DNA of 64,000 nt. Origin: Mycobacterium lentiflavum (GTDB lineage Bacteria > Actinomycetota > Actinomycetes > Mycobacteriales > Mycobacteriaceae). The DNA is taken from contig NZ_CP092423.2 of NCBI RefSeq assembly GCF_022374895.2, positions 4,960,001 through 5,024,000 of the forward strand, read 5' to 3'. The first letter of the stretch is position 1, and the number at the start of each line of letters is the position of its first letter. Under the pieces are notes generated by a model, which was not told where the DNA came from, made no database searches, and saw only the letters and a program-made list of their open reading frames with translations. Shown here one piece after another: positions 24,197-33,218 of this stretch. A program made the translations under genes and the position numbers.

Positions 24197-25612
24197 GTGA
24201 GTACAGGTAACGGGTTGCAGCCCAAACGATTCGAAACCGGACGCGCTTACCTCAACCGAGTGGTCGCCGCCTCCATGGCCGGCACCGTCGTCGAATGGTA
24301 CGAGTTCTTCCTCTACGGCACCGCGGCCACCCTGGTGTTCGGCAAAGTCTTCTTCGCCAAGGGCGGCAACGACCTCGATGCCATCCTGGCCGCGTTCGTG
24401 ACCTACGCCGTCGGGTTTGCCGCGCGCCCCCTGGGCGGCATCGTCTTCGGCCAACTCGGGGATCGGTACGGACGCAAGAAACTGCTGCAGCTGAGCCTGG
24501 TACTGGTCGGTGCCTCCACCTTCCTGATGGGTTGCCTGCCTACCTTCGCTCAGATCGGATACTGGGCCCCGGCGCTGTTGGTGACGCTGCGGTTCGTCCA
24601 GGGTTTCGCCGTCGGGGGCGAGTGGGGCGGCGCGGTTCTGCTTGTCGCCGAGCACAGCCCGAACGCCAGCCGCGGCTTCTGGGCGAGTTGGCCGCAGGCC
24701 GGGGTGCCGGGCGGCAATATGCTGGCCACCGCGGTGCTGCTGGTTCTCACCTCGACCCTGTCGGACGCGGAGTTCCTCAGCTGGGGCTGGCGGGTGGCCT
24801 TCTGGTTATCCGCGGTCGTCGTCCTGATCGGCTACTACATCCGCACCAAGGTCACCGACGCCCCGATCTTCCTGGAGGCCCAGCGAGAGGCGGAGCGCGC
24901 CAAATCGACTCGCGCCGGCGTCCTCGAGGTGATAAAGCGTTACCCGCGTGGCATTTTCACCGCCATGGGACTACGGGTGGGCGAAAACATCATGTACTAC
25001 CTGGTGGTCACCTTCTCCATCACGTATCTCAAGGTGCATGTGCACGCGAACACCAAAACCATCTTGTGGTGGCTGTTGGTCGCGCACGCGGCGCATTTCG
25101 CGGTCATTCCCTTTTTCGGGCATCTCAGCGATCGATTCGGTAGGCGCCCAGTCTATTTCGTCGGTGCTGTTGCGACCGCCACCTGGGGCTTCTTCGCCTT
25201 CCCGATGATGAACAGCGGCCACAATGCGGTCATCATGTCCGCGGTCGTCATCGGTCTGGTGTTCCACGGGGTGATGTACGCGGTGCAGCCGTCGGCCATG
25301 GCCGAGATGTTCCCGACCCGGATGCGGTATTCGGGCGTCTCACTGGGATATCAGGTCACGTCGATCGTGGCCGGGTCGCTCGCGCCGATCATTGCGGTTC
25401 GACTGCTCGAGATCTACAACTCGGCAGTGCCCATCGCGTGGTATCTGGCGGGCGCCGCCGCGGTGAGCGCGGTGGCCGCCGTCGCCGCCCGCGAGACGAA
25501 GGGCATCGACCTTGCCGAGGTGGATCGCGCCGACGCTCAGGGTGTGGCGGGTCGGTCTGCTCGGCCCCCGGAGGGACCCGAACCCACCGAGCTTGTCGGG
25601 GGGAGCGTCTAG
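24197..25612 (+). CDS. MFS transporter, metabolite:H+ symporter (MHS) type
   Basis: A 471-residue protein with about 12 membrane helices. Family marks: VVEWYEFFLYGTAATLVFGKVFF in TM1, GRPLGG-like ARPLGGIVFGQLGDRYGRKK between TM2 and TM3, RFVQGFAVGGEWGGAVLLVAEH in TM4-5, and GHLSDRFGRRPVYF between TM7 and TM8. This is the KgtP/ShiA/ProP group, which carries dicarboxylates, shikimate or osmolytes with protons; the substrate is not predictable here. GTG 24197 follows AAGGAGGG at good spacing, so the longer upstream frame is rejected. Confidence 0.92.
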   Translation: MSTGNGLQPKRFETGRAYLNRVVAASMAGTVVEWYEFFLYGTAATLVFGKVFFAKGGNDLDAILAAFVTYAVGFAARPLGGIVFGQLGDRYGRKKLLQLSLVLVGASTFLMGCLPTFAQIGYWAPALLVTLRFVQGFAVGGEWGGAVLLVAEHSPNASRGFWASWPQAGVPGGNMLATAVLLVLTSTLSDAEFLSWGWRVAFWLSAVVVLIGYYIRTKVTDAPIFLEAQREAERAKSTRAGVLEVIKRYPRGIFTAMGLRVGENIMYYLVVTFSITYLKVHVHANTKTILWWLLVAHAAHFAVIPFFGHLSDRFGRRPVYFVGAVATATWGFFAFPMMNSGHNAVIMSAVVIGLVFHGVMYAVQPSAMAEMFPTRMRYSGVSLGYQVTSIVAGSLAPIIAVRLLEIYNSAVPIAWYLAGAAAVSAVAAVAARETKGIDLAEVDRADAQGVAGRSARPPEGPEPTELVGGSV

Positions 25613-26008
25613 GGCATAATGCGGCGGTGAGCAGGGGAAATCCCCGTTCGCACAGGTCAGAGGCGTCGCTACGAACCTCGTGACGAGCCTTTTGCCATGT
25701 TTGCCCGTGCCCGGGGATGGTAATGCCCCAACAGGGTGTGCGCGTCGGCCGGCCTACGCGCCCATCTAGGTCCCGTCGGTTCAGCCCGAGAGCCGACGGG
25801 TCCGCCATTTCTGGGGCAAATTCTGAACATCTGGTGTTGATCGCCAAACCCCGGCCCCGCCCGCACTCAACCAATTACCCTCCAGCTACCGAGTGTCCTC
25901 GCGGACGATCGGGAGTCTCTATCACAAATAAGGCCACTTGAAGGTTTGCCGGGCGGACAGCTGATCGAGCGCAAGGGCCGGATCGTGGCAGCTAAGGAGC
26001 CTGCTGCG
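25613..26008. other. Intergenic region between MHS transporter and PPE gene
   Basis: 396 nt with no credible gene. It holds a perfect 8-bp inverted repeat CCCGTCGG/CCGACGGG at 25772-25800 (loop 13 nt), possibly a terminator or operator, and ends with AAGGAG (25994-25999) serving the PPE GTG start. It marks the junction where the accessory block ends and conserved backbone order resumes. Confidence 0.5.
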
Positions 26009-27268
26009 GTGGATTTCGGCGTGTTGCCGCCCGACGTCAATTCGGGTCGAATGTATGCAGGTCCGGGCTCGGATTCGATGCTCGCCGCGGCGGCCGCGTG
26101 GGATGATGTGGCCGCCGAACTGAGTACGGCCGCGACTTCGTACCAGCAGGTGATTTCAGCGCTGACCGTCGAGCCATGGGTGGGTCCCGCGTCATCGGCG
26201 ATGGCAGCCGCGGCCGCTCCATATGTGAGCTGGCTGACTGCTGCGGCGGCGCTCGCGCGGCAAACGGCTGCACAGGCCAGGACAGCCGCGGCGGCGTTTG
26301 AATCGGCGTTTGCGATGACGGTGCCGCCGACGCTCGTCGCAGCGAACCGCAGCCAGTTGACGTTGCTGGTCGCGACGAACATTCTGGGGCAGAACACCGC
26401 AGCGATCGAGGCCATTCAGGCCGAGTACGCGGAGATGTGGGCACAGGATGCGGCCGCGATGTACGGATATGCGGGGGTGTCGGCTGCCGCGTCGGAGTTG
26501 ACGCCGTTTCCCCCGCCGGCGCCAAACACCGAGCCGGGTGGACAAGCGGCCCAAGCTGCGGCAGTCGCTCGGGCGGCAGGCGAAGCGACCGACACCCAAG
26601 CAGAGACGGTCGCGGAGATGTTCCCAGGTTCGGTGCTAAGCGGTTCATCCGCGGTGTCCACGCCGTCGAATGCGCTGACCTCCGGGCTAACGAGCCTCGC
26701 GCCGAACGTCAACCCGCCACTGTCCGCCTCCGCCCTTCAAATCTCCACCCCGATAGGTGATTTGGATGCGGTCGCCCTTTACATTGCCGCCGCCGCCACC
26801 GGCAGCCTCGCCTTGGCGATAACCAACACCACGCGACCGTGGCAGTCTTCCGGCAGCTGCAACGGCACTGGCAACGGCAATTCTGATGGTGGCGTGAGCC
26901 CGACCCAGGGCAATACGGTGAATTCGACGGAAGCGCTGCGGGCGGTGGGCCCGGGGGAAATGACCGGACCCGTGTACGCAGGCGTCGGCCATGCGAGCAT
27001 GGTGGGCACGTTGTCGGTGCCGCACGGCTGGACCACCGCCGCTCCGGAGATACAGCTTGCCGTAGAAGCACTGCCCAGCGTCAGTCCCGTCACGGCCTCG
27101 ACGTCATTCGACGGCAACGCGGCAAGCCTGCTCAGCGCGATGGCGCTGGCGAATTGGGCCGCACGCGGAACGGCCAGCGGTACCGGCAACCGCAAGAACA
27201 CCGACGCCCCCGCACCGGCGGAACGCAAACCCACGGTGGTGGTGATACAGAAGCCGCCGCCGCCCTGA
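26009..27268 (+). CDS. PPE family protein, SVP subfamily (PPE14-like by position)
   Basis: A 419-residue PPE protein. The N-terminal PPE domain (VDFGVLPPDVNSGRMYAGPGSDSML, WxG motif EPWVGPAS, ending near QDAAAMYGYAG) covers residues 1-160. The C-terminal part carries GTLSVPHGW, the GxxSVPxxW mark of the SVP subfamily, and ends in a proline-rich tail. PPE proteins are exported by ESX/type VII secretion, usually as heterodimers with a PE protein, but no PE gene precedes it here. GTG 26009 is chosen from the family start VDFGVLPPE and from AAGGAG 9 nt upstream. It lies beside the thiolase gene as PPE14 (Rv0915c) does in M. tuberculosis. Confidence 0.92.
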   Translation: MDFGVLPPDVNSGRMYAGPGSDSMLAAAAAWDDVAAELSTAATSYQQVISALTVEPWVGPASSAMAAAAAPYVSWLTAAAALARQTAAQARTAAAAFESAFAMTVPPTLVAANRSQLTLLVATNILGQNTAAIEAIQAEYAEMWAQDAAAMYGYAGVSAAASELTPFPPPAPNTEPGGQAAQAAAVARAAGEATDTQAETVAEMFPGSVLSGSSAVSTPSNALTSGLTSLAPNVNPPLSASALQISTPIGDLDAVALYIAAAATGSLALAITNTTRPWQSSGSCNGTGNGNSDGGVSPTQGNTVNSTEALRAVGPGEMTGPVYAGVGHASMVGTLSVPHGWTTAAPEIQLAVEALPSVSPVTASTSFDGNAASLLSAMALANWAARGTASGTGNRKNTDAPAPAERKPTVVVIQKPPPP

Positions 27269-27413
27269 ACCCGGCCGATCTGAAGCGGTTGCAGCTGAAT
27301 CGCAAAGTCGTGCAACCCGTCCCGCCAGTCATAGTGTCGCCGATCGGGCACCGCGCGCCCCGGCACAGCGAAATTATTCATGGGCGTCACGCTGGTCGTA
27401 GTAGCGTACAGCT

Positions 27414-28646
27414 ATGGACGACGGTGTCTGGATTCTCGGCGGTTACCAGAGCGATTTCGCTCGCAACCTCACGAAGGAGAACCGCGACTACGCGGCGTTG
27501 ACCGAGGAGGTGGTCGACGGCACCCTCACCGCGGCCAAGATGGATGCCGCGGACATCGGCGTGGTCCACGTCGCCAATGCCTTCGGCGAAATGTTCGCCA
27601 GCCAGGGCCACCTCGGCGCGATGCCGGCGACGGTGTGTGACGGGCTCTGGGACACCCCGGCGTCGCGGCACGAGGCCGCCTGCGCATCCGGCAGCGTCGC
27701 GGCGCTGTCGGCGATCGCCGACCTGCGCTCCGGCGCCTACGACACCGCGCTCGTGGTCGGGATCGAGCTGGAGAAACCCGTGCCCGGCGACATCGCCGCC
27801 GTGTATCTGGGCGCCGCCGCGTGGACCGGACACGAGGGCGCCGACGCGCGCTACCTGTGGCCGTCGATGTTCGCACAGGTCGCCGACGAGTACGACCGGC
27901 GCTACGGCTTGGACGACAACCATCTGCGGGCCATCGCGCAGCTCAACTTTGCCAACGCGCGGCGCAACCCCAACGCTCAGACCCGCGACTGGAGCATCCC
28001 CGACCCGATCACCGCCGACGACACGACCAACCCGGTCACCGAGGGCCGGCTGCGCCGCTACGACTGCAGCCAAATGACGGACGGCGGTGCGGGATTGGTC
28101 TTAGTCAACGACGCCTATCTGCGCGACCATCCCGACGCACGCCCCATCGGCCGCATCGAGGGCTGGGGGCATCGCACCGTCGGGCTGGGGCTGCAGCAGA
28201 AACTCGACCGGGCCGCCCGGCAAGACAATGGGGACCCCTACGTGCTCCCGCACGTGCGCGCGACAGTGCTCGACGCGTTGGACCGCGCACAGGTGGCCCT
28301 CGACGGTATCGACGGGTTCGAGGTGCACGACTGCTTCACGCCGAGCGAGTATCTGGCAATCGATCACATCGGGCTGACCGGACCGGGCGAAGCATGGAAG
28401 GCCATCGAAAACGGGGAGATCCAGATCGGCGGGCGGCTCCCGATCAACCCCAGCGGCGGGCTGATCGGCGGCGGGCACCCGGTTGGCGCCTCCGGCGTGC
28501 GAATGCTGTTGGACGCGGCCAAACAAGTCAGCGGCGGGGCCGGTGACTATCAGGTCGAGGACGCAAAGACCTTCGGGACGTTGAACTTCGGCGGCAGCAC
28601 CGCCACGACGGTCAGCTTCGTGGTGGGCACAGCCAAAGGCGCATGA
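27414..28646 (+). CDS. Thiolase-fold acetyltransferase / lipid-transfer (SCP-x thiolase) protein (Rv0914c-like)
   Basis: A 410-residue thiolase-superfamily protein. Nucleophile Cys90 is in EAACASGS, with HDCFTPSEY and NPSGGLIGGGHPVGASG (catalytic His) in the second half. The usual C-terminal Cys (CxG) is replaced by LNFGGSTAT, as in SCP2-type thiolases whose C-C cleavage activity may differ. It acts on acyl-CoA substrates, possibly in steroid or fatty-acid breakdown. The next gene starts 1 nt after its stop, so the pair is one transcript, matching the M. tuberculosis Rv0914c-Rv0913c order. Confidence 0.88.
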   Translation: MDDGVWILGGYQSDFARNLTKENRDYAALTEEVVDGTLTAAKMDAADIGVVHVANAFGEMFASQGHLGAMPATVCDGLWDTPASRHEAACASGSVAALSAIADLRSGAYDTALVVGIELEKPVPGDIAAVYLGAAAWTGHEGADARYLWPSMFAQVADEYDRRYGLDDNHLRAIAQLNFANARRNPNAQTRDWSIPDPITADDTTNPVTEGRLRRYDCSQMTDGGAGLVLVNDAYLRDHPDARPIGRIEGWGHRTVGLGLQQKLDRAARQDNGDPYVLPHVRATVLDALDRAQVALDGIDGFEVHDCFTPSEYLAIDHIGLTGPGEAWKAIENGEIQIGGRLPINPSGGLIGGGHPVGASGVRMLLDAAKQVSGGAGDYQVEDAKTFGTLNFGGSTATTVSFVVGTAKGA

Positions 28647-28647
28647 C

Positions 28648-30174
28648 ATGGACCTCCAAAACGACGTTGAGATAGTCGGCAAGTTCTTGTCGACGCTGCC
28701 CGAAGACGACGACCACCCCTACCGGACCGGCCCGTGGCGGCCGCAGACCACCGAGTGGGACGCCAACGACCTGATCCCGGTGTCGGGAGAAATCCCGGCC
28801 GACCTCGACGGGATCTATCTGCGCAACACCGAGAACCCGCTGCATCCGGCCTTCAAGACGTATCACCCGTTCGACGGCGACGGCATGGTGCACGTGGTCG
28901 GCTTCCGCGATGGAAAAGCCTTCTACCGCAACCGTTTTATCCGCACCGACGGCTTTCTGGCCGAGAACGATGCCGGGGAGCCGCTGTGGCCGGGGCTGGC
29001 CGAACCGGTGCAGTTGGCCCAGCGTGAGCAGGGCTGGGGTGCGCGGACGAAGATGAAAGACGCGTCGAGCACCGATGTCGTCGTGCACCGGGGAATCGCA
29101 CTCACCAGCTTCTACCAATGCGGCGATCTGTACCGGATCGACCCGTACTCGGCCAACACCCTCGGCAAGGAAAGCTGGAACGGGCGCTTCCCCCTCGACT
29201 GGGGTGTCTCCGCGCATCCGAAGGTGGACAACAAAACCGGAGAACTGCTGTTCTTCAACTACAGCAAACAGGATCCGTACATGCGCTACGGCGTCGTCGA
29301 CGAAGCCAACGAGCTGGCCCATTACGTGGACATCCCGCTGCCCGGCCCGCGCCTCCCCCACGACATGGCGTTCACCGAAAACTACGCCATCCTCAACGAT
29401 TTCCCGTTGTTCTGGGACCCGCGGCTGCTCGAACACGATGTGCACCTACCCCGCTTCTACCCCGATATTCCGTCGCGCTTCGCGGTGATCCCGCGCCGCG
29501 GATCGACCGCCGACATCAAGTGGTTCGACGCGGACCCGACGTTCGTGCTGCACTTCACCAACGCCTACGAGGACGGCGACGAGATCGTGCTGGACGGTTT
29601 CTTCGAAGGCGATCCGCAACCGCTCGACACCGGAGGAACTAAGTGGGACAAGCTGTTTCGCTTCCTTGCGCTGGACCGCCTGCAGGCCCGGCTGCACCGG
29701 TGGCGTTTCAACCTGGTCACCGGCGCGGTCAAAGAGGAGCAATTGTCGGAATCGATCACCGAGTTCGGGACGATCAACCCCGACTACGCGGGCGGCAGCT
29801 ACCGCTACACCTACGCCGCCACCGGAAAGCCGGGCTGGTTCCTGTTCGACGGCCTGGTCAAACACGACCTGCACACCGGGGGCCAGGAGGGCATCTCGTT
29901 CGGCGACGGCGTCTACGGCAGTGAGACCGCGATGGCGCCGCGGGTGGGTGCGACGGGGGAAGACGACGGCTACCTGATCACCCTCACCACCGACATGAAC
30001 ACCGACGCCTCCTACTGCGTGGTGTTCGACGCAGCGCGGGTCGGAGACGGCGCGGTGTGCAAACTACAACTGCCGGAACGCATTTCGAGCGGAACGCATT
30101 CTACCTGGGCGCCGGGTGCCCAATTGCGCCGCTGGGAAACTGCCGAGTCGGCGGCATCGGCCGTGGGCCTGTGA
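28648..30174 (+). CDS. Carotenoid cleavage oxygenase family protein (Rv0913c-like)
   Basis: A 508-residue beta-propeller dioxygenase. The four Fe-binding His are present in order: SAHPKV, PHDMAF, LHFTNAYEDGDEI and GTHSTW. The start has IPADLDGIYLRNTENPL and YHPFDGDGMVH, standard for the family. It cleaves a carbon-carbon double bond in carotenoids, stilbenes or apocarotenoids using O2. The substrate is unknown; M. tuberculosis has a homologue at the same place (about 501 residues). Coupled to the thiolase by a 1-nt gap. Confidence 0.93.
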   Translation: MDLQNDVEIVGKFLSTLPEDDDHPYRTGPWRPQTTEWDANDLIPVSGEIPADLDGIYLRNTENPLHPAFKTYHPFDGDGMVHVVGFRDGKAFYRNRFIRTDGFLAENDAGEPLWPGLAEPVQLAQREQGWGARTKMKDASSTDVVVHRGIALTSFYQCGDLYRIDPYSANTLGKESWNGRFPLDWGVSAHPKVDNKTGELLFFNYSKQDPYMRYGVVDEANELAHYVDIPLPGPRLPHDMAFTENYAILNDFPLFWDPRLLEHDVHLPRFYPDIPSRFAVIPRRGSTADIKWFDADPTFVLHFTNAYEDGDEIVLDGFFEGDPQPLDTGGTKWDKLFRFLALDRLQARLHRWRFNLVTGAVKEEQLSESITEFGTINPDYAGGSYRYTYAATGKPGWFLFDGLVKHDLHTGGQEGISFGDGVYGSETAMAPRVGATGEDDGYLITLTTDMNTDASYCVVFDAARVGDGAVCKLQLPERISSGTHSTWAPGAQLRRWETAESAASAVGL

Positions 30175-30205
30175 ACCCCCCGACTCGGCGACACGTCATC
30201 ATGAG

Positions 30206-30697
30206 ATGGCAATGAACTCCGAAAAGCCCCGCCGGACCACCCACTGGCCCATGCAGTTGGCCTCCATCGGCGCCATCCGTTTCGCACGCAGGTCGTCGAA
30301 TTTCGAAGAGACCGTGCGGTTTTACCGTGAGCTGGTGGGCTTGCCGCTCTTCGAGACCTTCGAGGCCAGCTATGGCAGCAACGGCGCAATTTTCGGTTTG
30401 CCCAGCTGGAACCTGACGATGGAGATCGTCGCGGCCCCCGACGGCGACGTCGCCGTCGACCACCACGAACAGCTGTGCCTGTACTTTCCAGACGAGCGGT
30501 CTCAGCGCGCCGCGATCGCGCGCCTGCAGGACGCCGGGGTCGAAGAAGTGCAGCAGCATCCGTACTGGACAGCAACCGGTGCGGTGACCTATCGCGACCC
30601 CGACGGCCGCGAGGTGGTGTTCGCGCCGTTCGTGTTCGGGGTCAACGAGCCCACCGACAGCTCCATCTCAGGCAAACACGAGTTCCCGTCGCACTGA
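30206..30697 (+). CDS. VOC (glyoxalase/bleomycin resistance) family protein
   Basis: A 163-residue VOC-fold protein: a strand with ASIGAIRFARRSSNFEETVRFYRELVGLPLFETF, then MEIVAAPDG, and a second half LYFPDERSQRAAIARLQDAGVEEV..YWTATGAVTYRDPDGREVVFAPF. The last segment is the usual end of the fold. Metal ligands cannot be assigned with certainty. The start is ATG 30206, 32 nt after the carotenoid oxygenase stop; it may be in the same transcript. It is convergent with the membrane-protein gene 4 nt away. Confidence 0.88.
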   Translation: MAMNSEKPRRTTHWPMQLASIGAIRFARRSSNFEETVRFYRELVGLPLFETFEASYGSNGAIFGLPSWNLTMEIVAAPDGDVAVDHHEQLCLYFPDERSQRAAIARLQDAGVEEVQQHPYWTATGAVTYRDPDGREVVFAPFVFGVNEPTDSSISGKHEFPSH

Positions 30698-30701
30698 GGT
30701 C

Positions 30702-31136
30702 TCAACGCCCGGCGCGGCCGGCGACGACGGCGGCGATCAGCGACGCGACCGAGCACGCTAGGGCGCCGAGCGCGGCGATCCCGCCGACATATAGCCCGTA
30801 TTCCGCCGAGACCGGCGGGTTGACGTTGAGTTTGTAGTACCACACCACCAGCGCCACGATGAGCAGCGAAATCACTAGCGCGGCAATCGAAGCAATCCGG
30901 ACTGACAGGCCGCGGGCCACCATCGCCCCGGCGACCAGCAGGGCCGAGGACAGCAGCACGATCAGCTGGCCCGCGCCGAATCCCGGCGGAAGCTGCAGGC
31001 TGCCGTGTTTGCCACCGATCGCGCTGGCCCAGCCACCGCCACCAACCGACGTCGTCAGCCACGGCAGCCAGGCACTGGCCGAGACGACCAGGGCAAACAA
31101 CGCCACCAGCCATCCAGGACGCAGGCGCCGGGTCAT
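30702..31136 (-). CDS. Small membrane protein (Rv0912-like)
   Basis: A 144-residue protein with four predicted helices (WLVALFALVVSASAWLPW, LIVLLSSALLVAGAMVA, IAALVISLLIVALVVWYY, GGIAALGALACSVASLIAAVVAG) and short loops. No known domain. ATG 31136 begins directly with a basic MTRRLR anchor. In M. tuberculosis a conserved transmembrane gene holds this place. Confidence 0.8.
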   Translation of the reverse strand: MTRRLRPGWLVALFALVVSASAWLPWLTTSVGGGGWASAIGGKHGSLQLPPGFGAGQLIVLLSSALLVAGAMVARGLSVRIASIAALVISLLIVALVVWYYKLNVNPPVSAEYGLYVGGIAALGALACSVASLIAAVVAGRAGR

Positions 31137-31191
31137 GGGTGCGACCTTAATAGCGCGCCGGACCGACCGCCCGCTCGCCACGCTCGGATCG

Positions 31192-32430
31192 TCAGGCCGG
31201 GGGTTTGACGGCGAGGATCTGATCCACGCCCATCCGGCCTTCCTCGAAGGCCAGCATGCCGCCGGCCAGATACAGCCGCCACACCCGCGCGACTTCCTCA
31301 CCCAGCAGTCCCACGAATTCGTCGAAGCGCTCGTCCAGCGTTGAGATCCAGCACTGCGCGGTGCGGGCGTAGTGCTCGCGCATCGCCTGAACGGACGCGA
31401 TCTCGAAGTCGCCGTCTTGCAGGTAGCGCAACGTCTGCCAGAGTGGTCGCATGTGCATGTCGGCTGCGATGTAGGCCTCGATGAACGCTCCCCCGCCCGG
31501 CGCTGCGTCGGCCCGTCGCGACATCTGCTGCAGCAGCAGCTTGCCGCCGGGTCGCAGCGCGCGGCCGAGGATCCGCACGTAGGCGGGATACCACTGCTCG
31601 CCTACGTGTTCGCCCATCTCGATGGAACCGACGGCATCGAAAACGCCCGCCCACGCCGGGTCATTGCCGAAGTCGCGGTAATCCTGCAGCCGAACCTCGA
31701 TGCTGTCGGCCAGTCCCCGCTCGGCGGCGCGGGCTTCGATGAACTCCCGCTGCTGGGCCGACAGCGTGATACCGGTGGCGCGTACGCCGTAGCGCTGTGC
31801 CGCGTGCAGGATCAGCGATCCCCAGCCGCATCCCACGTCCAGCAGCCGCATGCCCGGTTCGAGCCCGAGCTTGCGACAGATCAGATCCAGCTTCGCGGTT
31901 TGGGCGTCGTGCAGCGACTGGCCTGTTTCGGTGAAATACGCCGAGGAGTAAGCCATGTGGCCGTCGAGCAGCAGCCGGTAGAAGTCGTTGGACAGGTCGT
32001 AGTGATGGGCGATCACCGCCCGGTCGCGCCGGCGGCTGTGCAGTCGCCCGGACACCCGCGCCTCGCTGGCCGGGGTCCTCGGCGGCGGCCCGAGCGCCCC
32101 GAGCCGCACCGCCCGCAAGGCGACCACCATCGCGCCCCACGGCGAGATCGAGACGCCGGGCCGCTCGCGCGCTTGACGCCAGGCCCGCCGCAGGCCGTCG
32201 ACCAGGTCGCCCTCGACATCGATATCGCGGGTCACATAGGCCCGGGCCAGGCCGAGTTCGCCTGGACGCCAAAGCAATCGGCGCAATGCCCGACGGGAAC
32301 GAACCACCAGGACCGGGCCATCCGGGGGGCCCGCCTCGCTGCCGTCCCAGGCGCGCAGTCTCACCGGCAGCTCGACACCGACGGTGGTTGCAAGCAGGTC
32401 CGCCAGACGGTCAGCGGCCGGCGCCACCAT
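31192..32430 (-). CDS. Cyclopropane-fatty-acyl-phospholipid synthase family methyltransferase
   Basis: A 412-residue protein with an N-terminal domain (residues 1-130) and a SAM methyltransferase domain: IAHHYDLSNDFYRLLLD, LDVGCGWGSLILHAA (SAM loop), then GSIEMGEHVGEQWYPAYV. The layout and length resemble the UfaA1 group, which methylenates or methylates the double bond of phospholipid oleate (tuberculostearic-acid-type chemistry), more than the short mycolic CmaA/MmaA enzymes. ATG 32430 overlaps the upstream SRPBCC gene by 20 nt, so translation is coupled. This gene is an extra relative to the M. tuberculosis order at this locus, as I recall it. Confidence 0.9.
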   Translation of the reverse strand: MVAPAADRLADLLATTVGVELPVRLRAWDGSEAGPPDGPVLVVRSRRALRRLLWRPGELGLARAYVTRDIDVEGDLVDGLRRAWRQARERPGVSISPWGAMVVALRAVRLGALGPPPRTPASEARVSGRLHSRRRDRAVIAHHYDLSNDFYRLLLDGHMAYSSAYFTETGQSLHDAQTAKLDLICRKLGLEPGMRLLDVGCGWGSLILHAAQRYGVRATGITLSAQQREFIEARAAERGLADSIEVRLQDYRDFGNDPAWAGVFDAVGSIEMGEHVGEQWYPAYVRILGRALRPGGKLLLQQMSRRADAAPGGGAFIEAYIAADMHMRPLWQTLRYLQDGDFEIASVQAMREHYARTAQCWISTLDERFDEFVGLLGEEVARVWRLYLAGGMLAFEEGRMGVDQILAVKPPA

Positions 32431-32884
32431 GTCCGTTGCGGCCGGGATCGGGAGCGGTGAACACGGTGACGAATCTTTCCAGGGATTCGTCGATGTCGCT
32501 TCTCAGTGCGGCGGCGACGATCATGCCGATCGGGCCGAACAGCGCGGGGCCACCGAGGTGCACGTCGAAGCTGACGACCGAGCCATCGTCCTTCGGCTTG
32601 ACCTTCGCCAGCAGCTTGACCTTGACGCCTCCGACACCGTCGCCGTTGAGCGTCATGGCTTCGGGCGGCTTGTAGTGCACGATCGTCCACTTGATCCGGT
32701 TGAGCATGCCCTTGACCTCGACGATCGATTCGATGATCGTGCCCTTTTGCAGGTCGTCGGGCAGCTTGCTGCGCCACACCCGGTGGATGCTCAGCCAGTC
32801 CTGGTAGCGGGACAGGTCGGACGCGTGCTTCCAGGCCTGTTCGGGCGACAGGGGTACATCGATGGATCCGGAAAGTTTCGCCAT
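32411..32884 (-). CDS. SRPBCC (START-like) protein, Rv0910-type toxin
   Basis: A 157-residue START/SRPBCC-fold protein: SGSIDVPLSPEQAWKHASDLSRYQDWLSIHRVWRSKLPDD, a central EVKGMLNRIKWTIVHYKPPEAM and a C-terminal helix. Its M. tuberculosis counterpart Rv0910 has been described as the toxin paired with Rv0909. It lies 3 nt after the antitoxin gene and overlaps the next gene by 20 nt, so all three are probably one operon. It is about 13 residues longer than Rv0910, with the extra at the C-terminus (DPGRNGHGGAGR). Confidence 0.85.
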   Translation of the reverse strand: MAKLSGSIDVPLSPEQAWKHASDLSRYQDWLSIHRVWRSKLPDDLQKGTIIESIVEVKGMLNRIKWTIVHYKPPEAMTLNGDGVGGVKVKLLAKVKPKDDGSVVSFDVHLGGPALFGPIGMIVAAALRSDIDESLERFVTVFTAPDPGRNGHGGAGR

Positions 32885-32887
32885 GCG

Positions 32888-33076
32888 CTAGTCCTGTTGG
32901 TCGCCCTGAGCCTGAGACGCTGCGGCCTTCTTGGCCTCTTCGGCCACCTTGTGGATGGTGTCGGAGTACTTGCCCTCGGTCTTGTCGTCGACGAACTCAC
33001 CGGCCTTGTCGATCGCGGTCTCGACCTTGTCGGCGTTCTGCGCCAGCAGGTCCTTTGCCTTGTCCAGGAATCCCAT
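32888..33076 (-). CDS. MT0933-like antitoxin (Rv0909-like)
   Basis: A 62-residue helical, highly charged protein: MGFLDKAKDLLAQNADKVETAIDKAGEFVDDKTEGKYSDTIHKVAEEAKKAAA. This is the MT0933_antitox pattern and close to the length of M. tuberculosis Rv0909 (59 residues). ATG 33076 is chosen because the family begins MGFLDK and GGGAC(A) lies upstream; longer in-frame extensions run through a tandem repeat. It is paired with the SRPBCC toxin. Confidence 0.87.
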   Translation of the reverse strand: MGFLDKAKDLLAQNADKVETAIDKAGEFVDDKTEGKYSDTIHKVAEEAKKAAASQAQGDQQD

Positions 33077-33142
33077 GCGCTGTCCCTTCCCCGCGGATCC
33101 CCGGAACCGCCGAGGATCCTGCTTTGCTGGTAGAACCCTACT

Positions 33143-33201
33143 GGCCGGGGCGCGGCGCCGAACGTGCGGCTGGCCGGGGGCGCGGCGCCGAACGTGCGGC
33201 T
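33143..33201. repeat. Tandem duplication of a 29/30-nt unit
   Basis: Two head-to-tail copies (33143-33171 and 33172-33201) differ only by one G in a G run. They lie between the antitoxin gene start and the end of ctpE, so they may form part of the antitoxin promoter region. Confidence 0.8.
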
Positions 33202-33218
33202 GGACGCACACTGGGCGA

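Noticed and set aside
31372..32460. 362-codon frame antisense to the methyltransferase
   Set aside because: The minus-strand gene carries clear SAM motifs; this frame has low-complexity His/Gln/Arg content.
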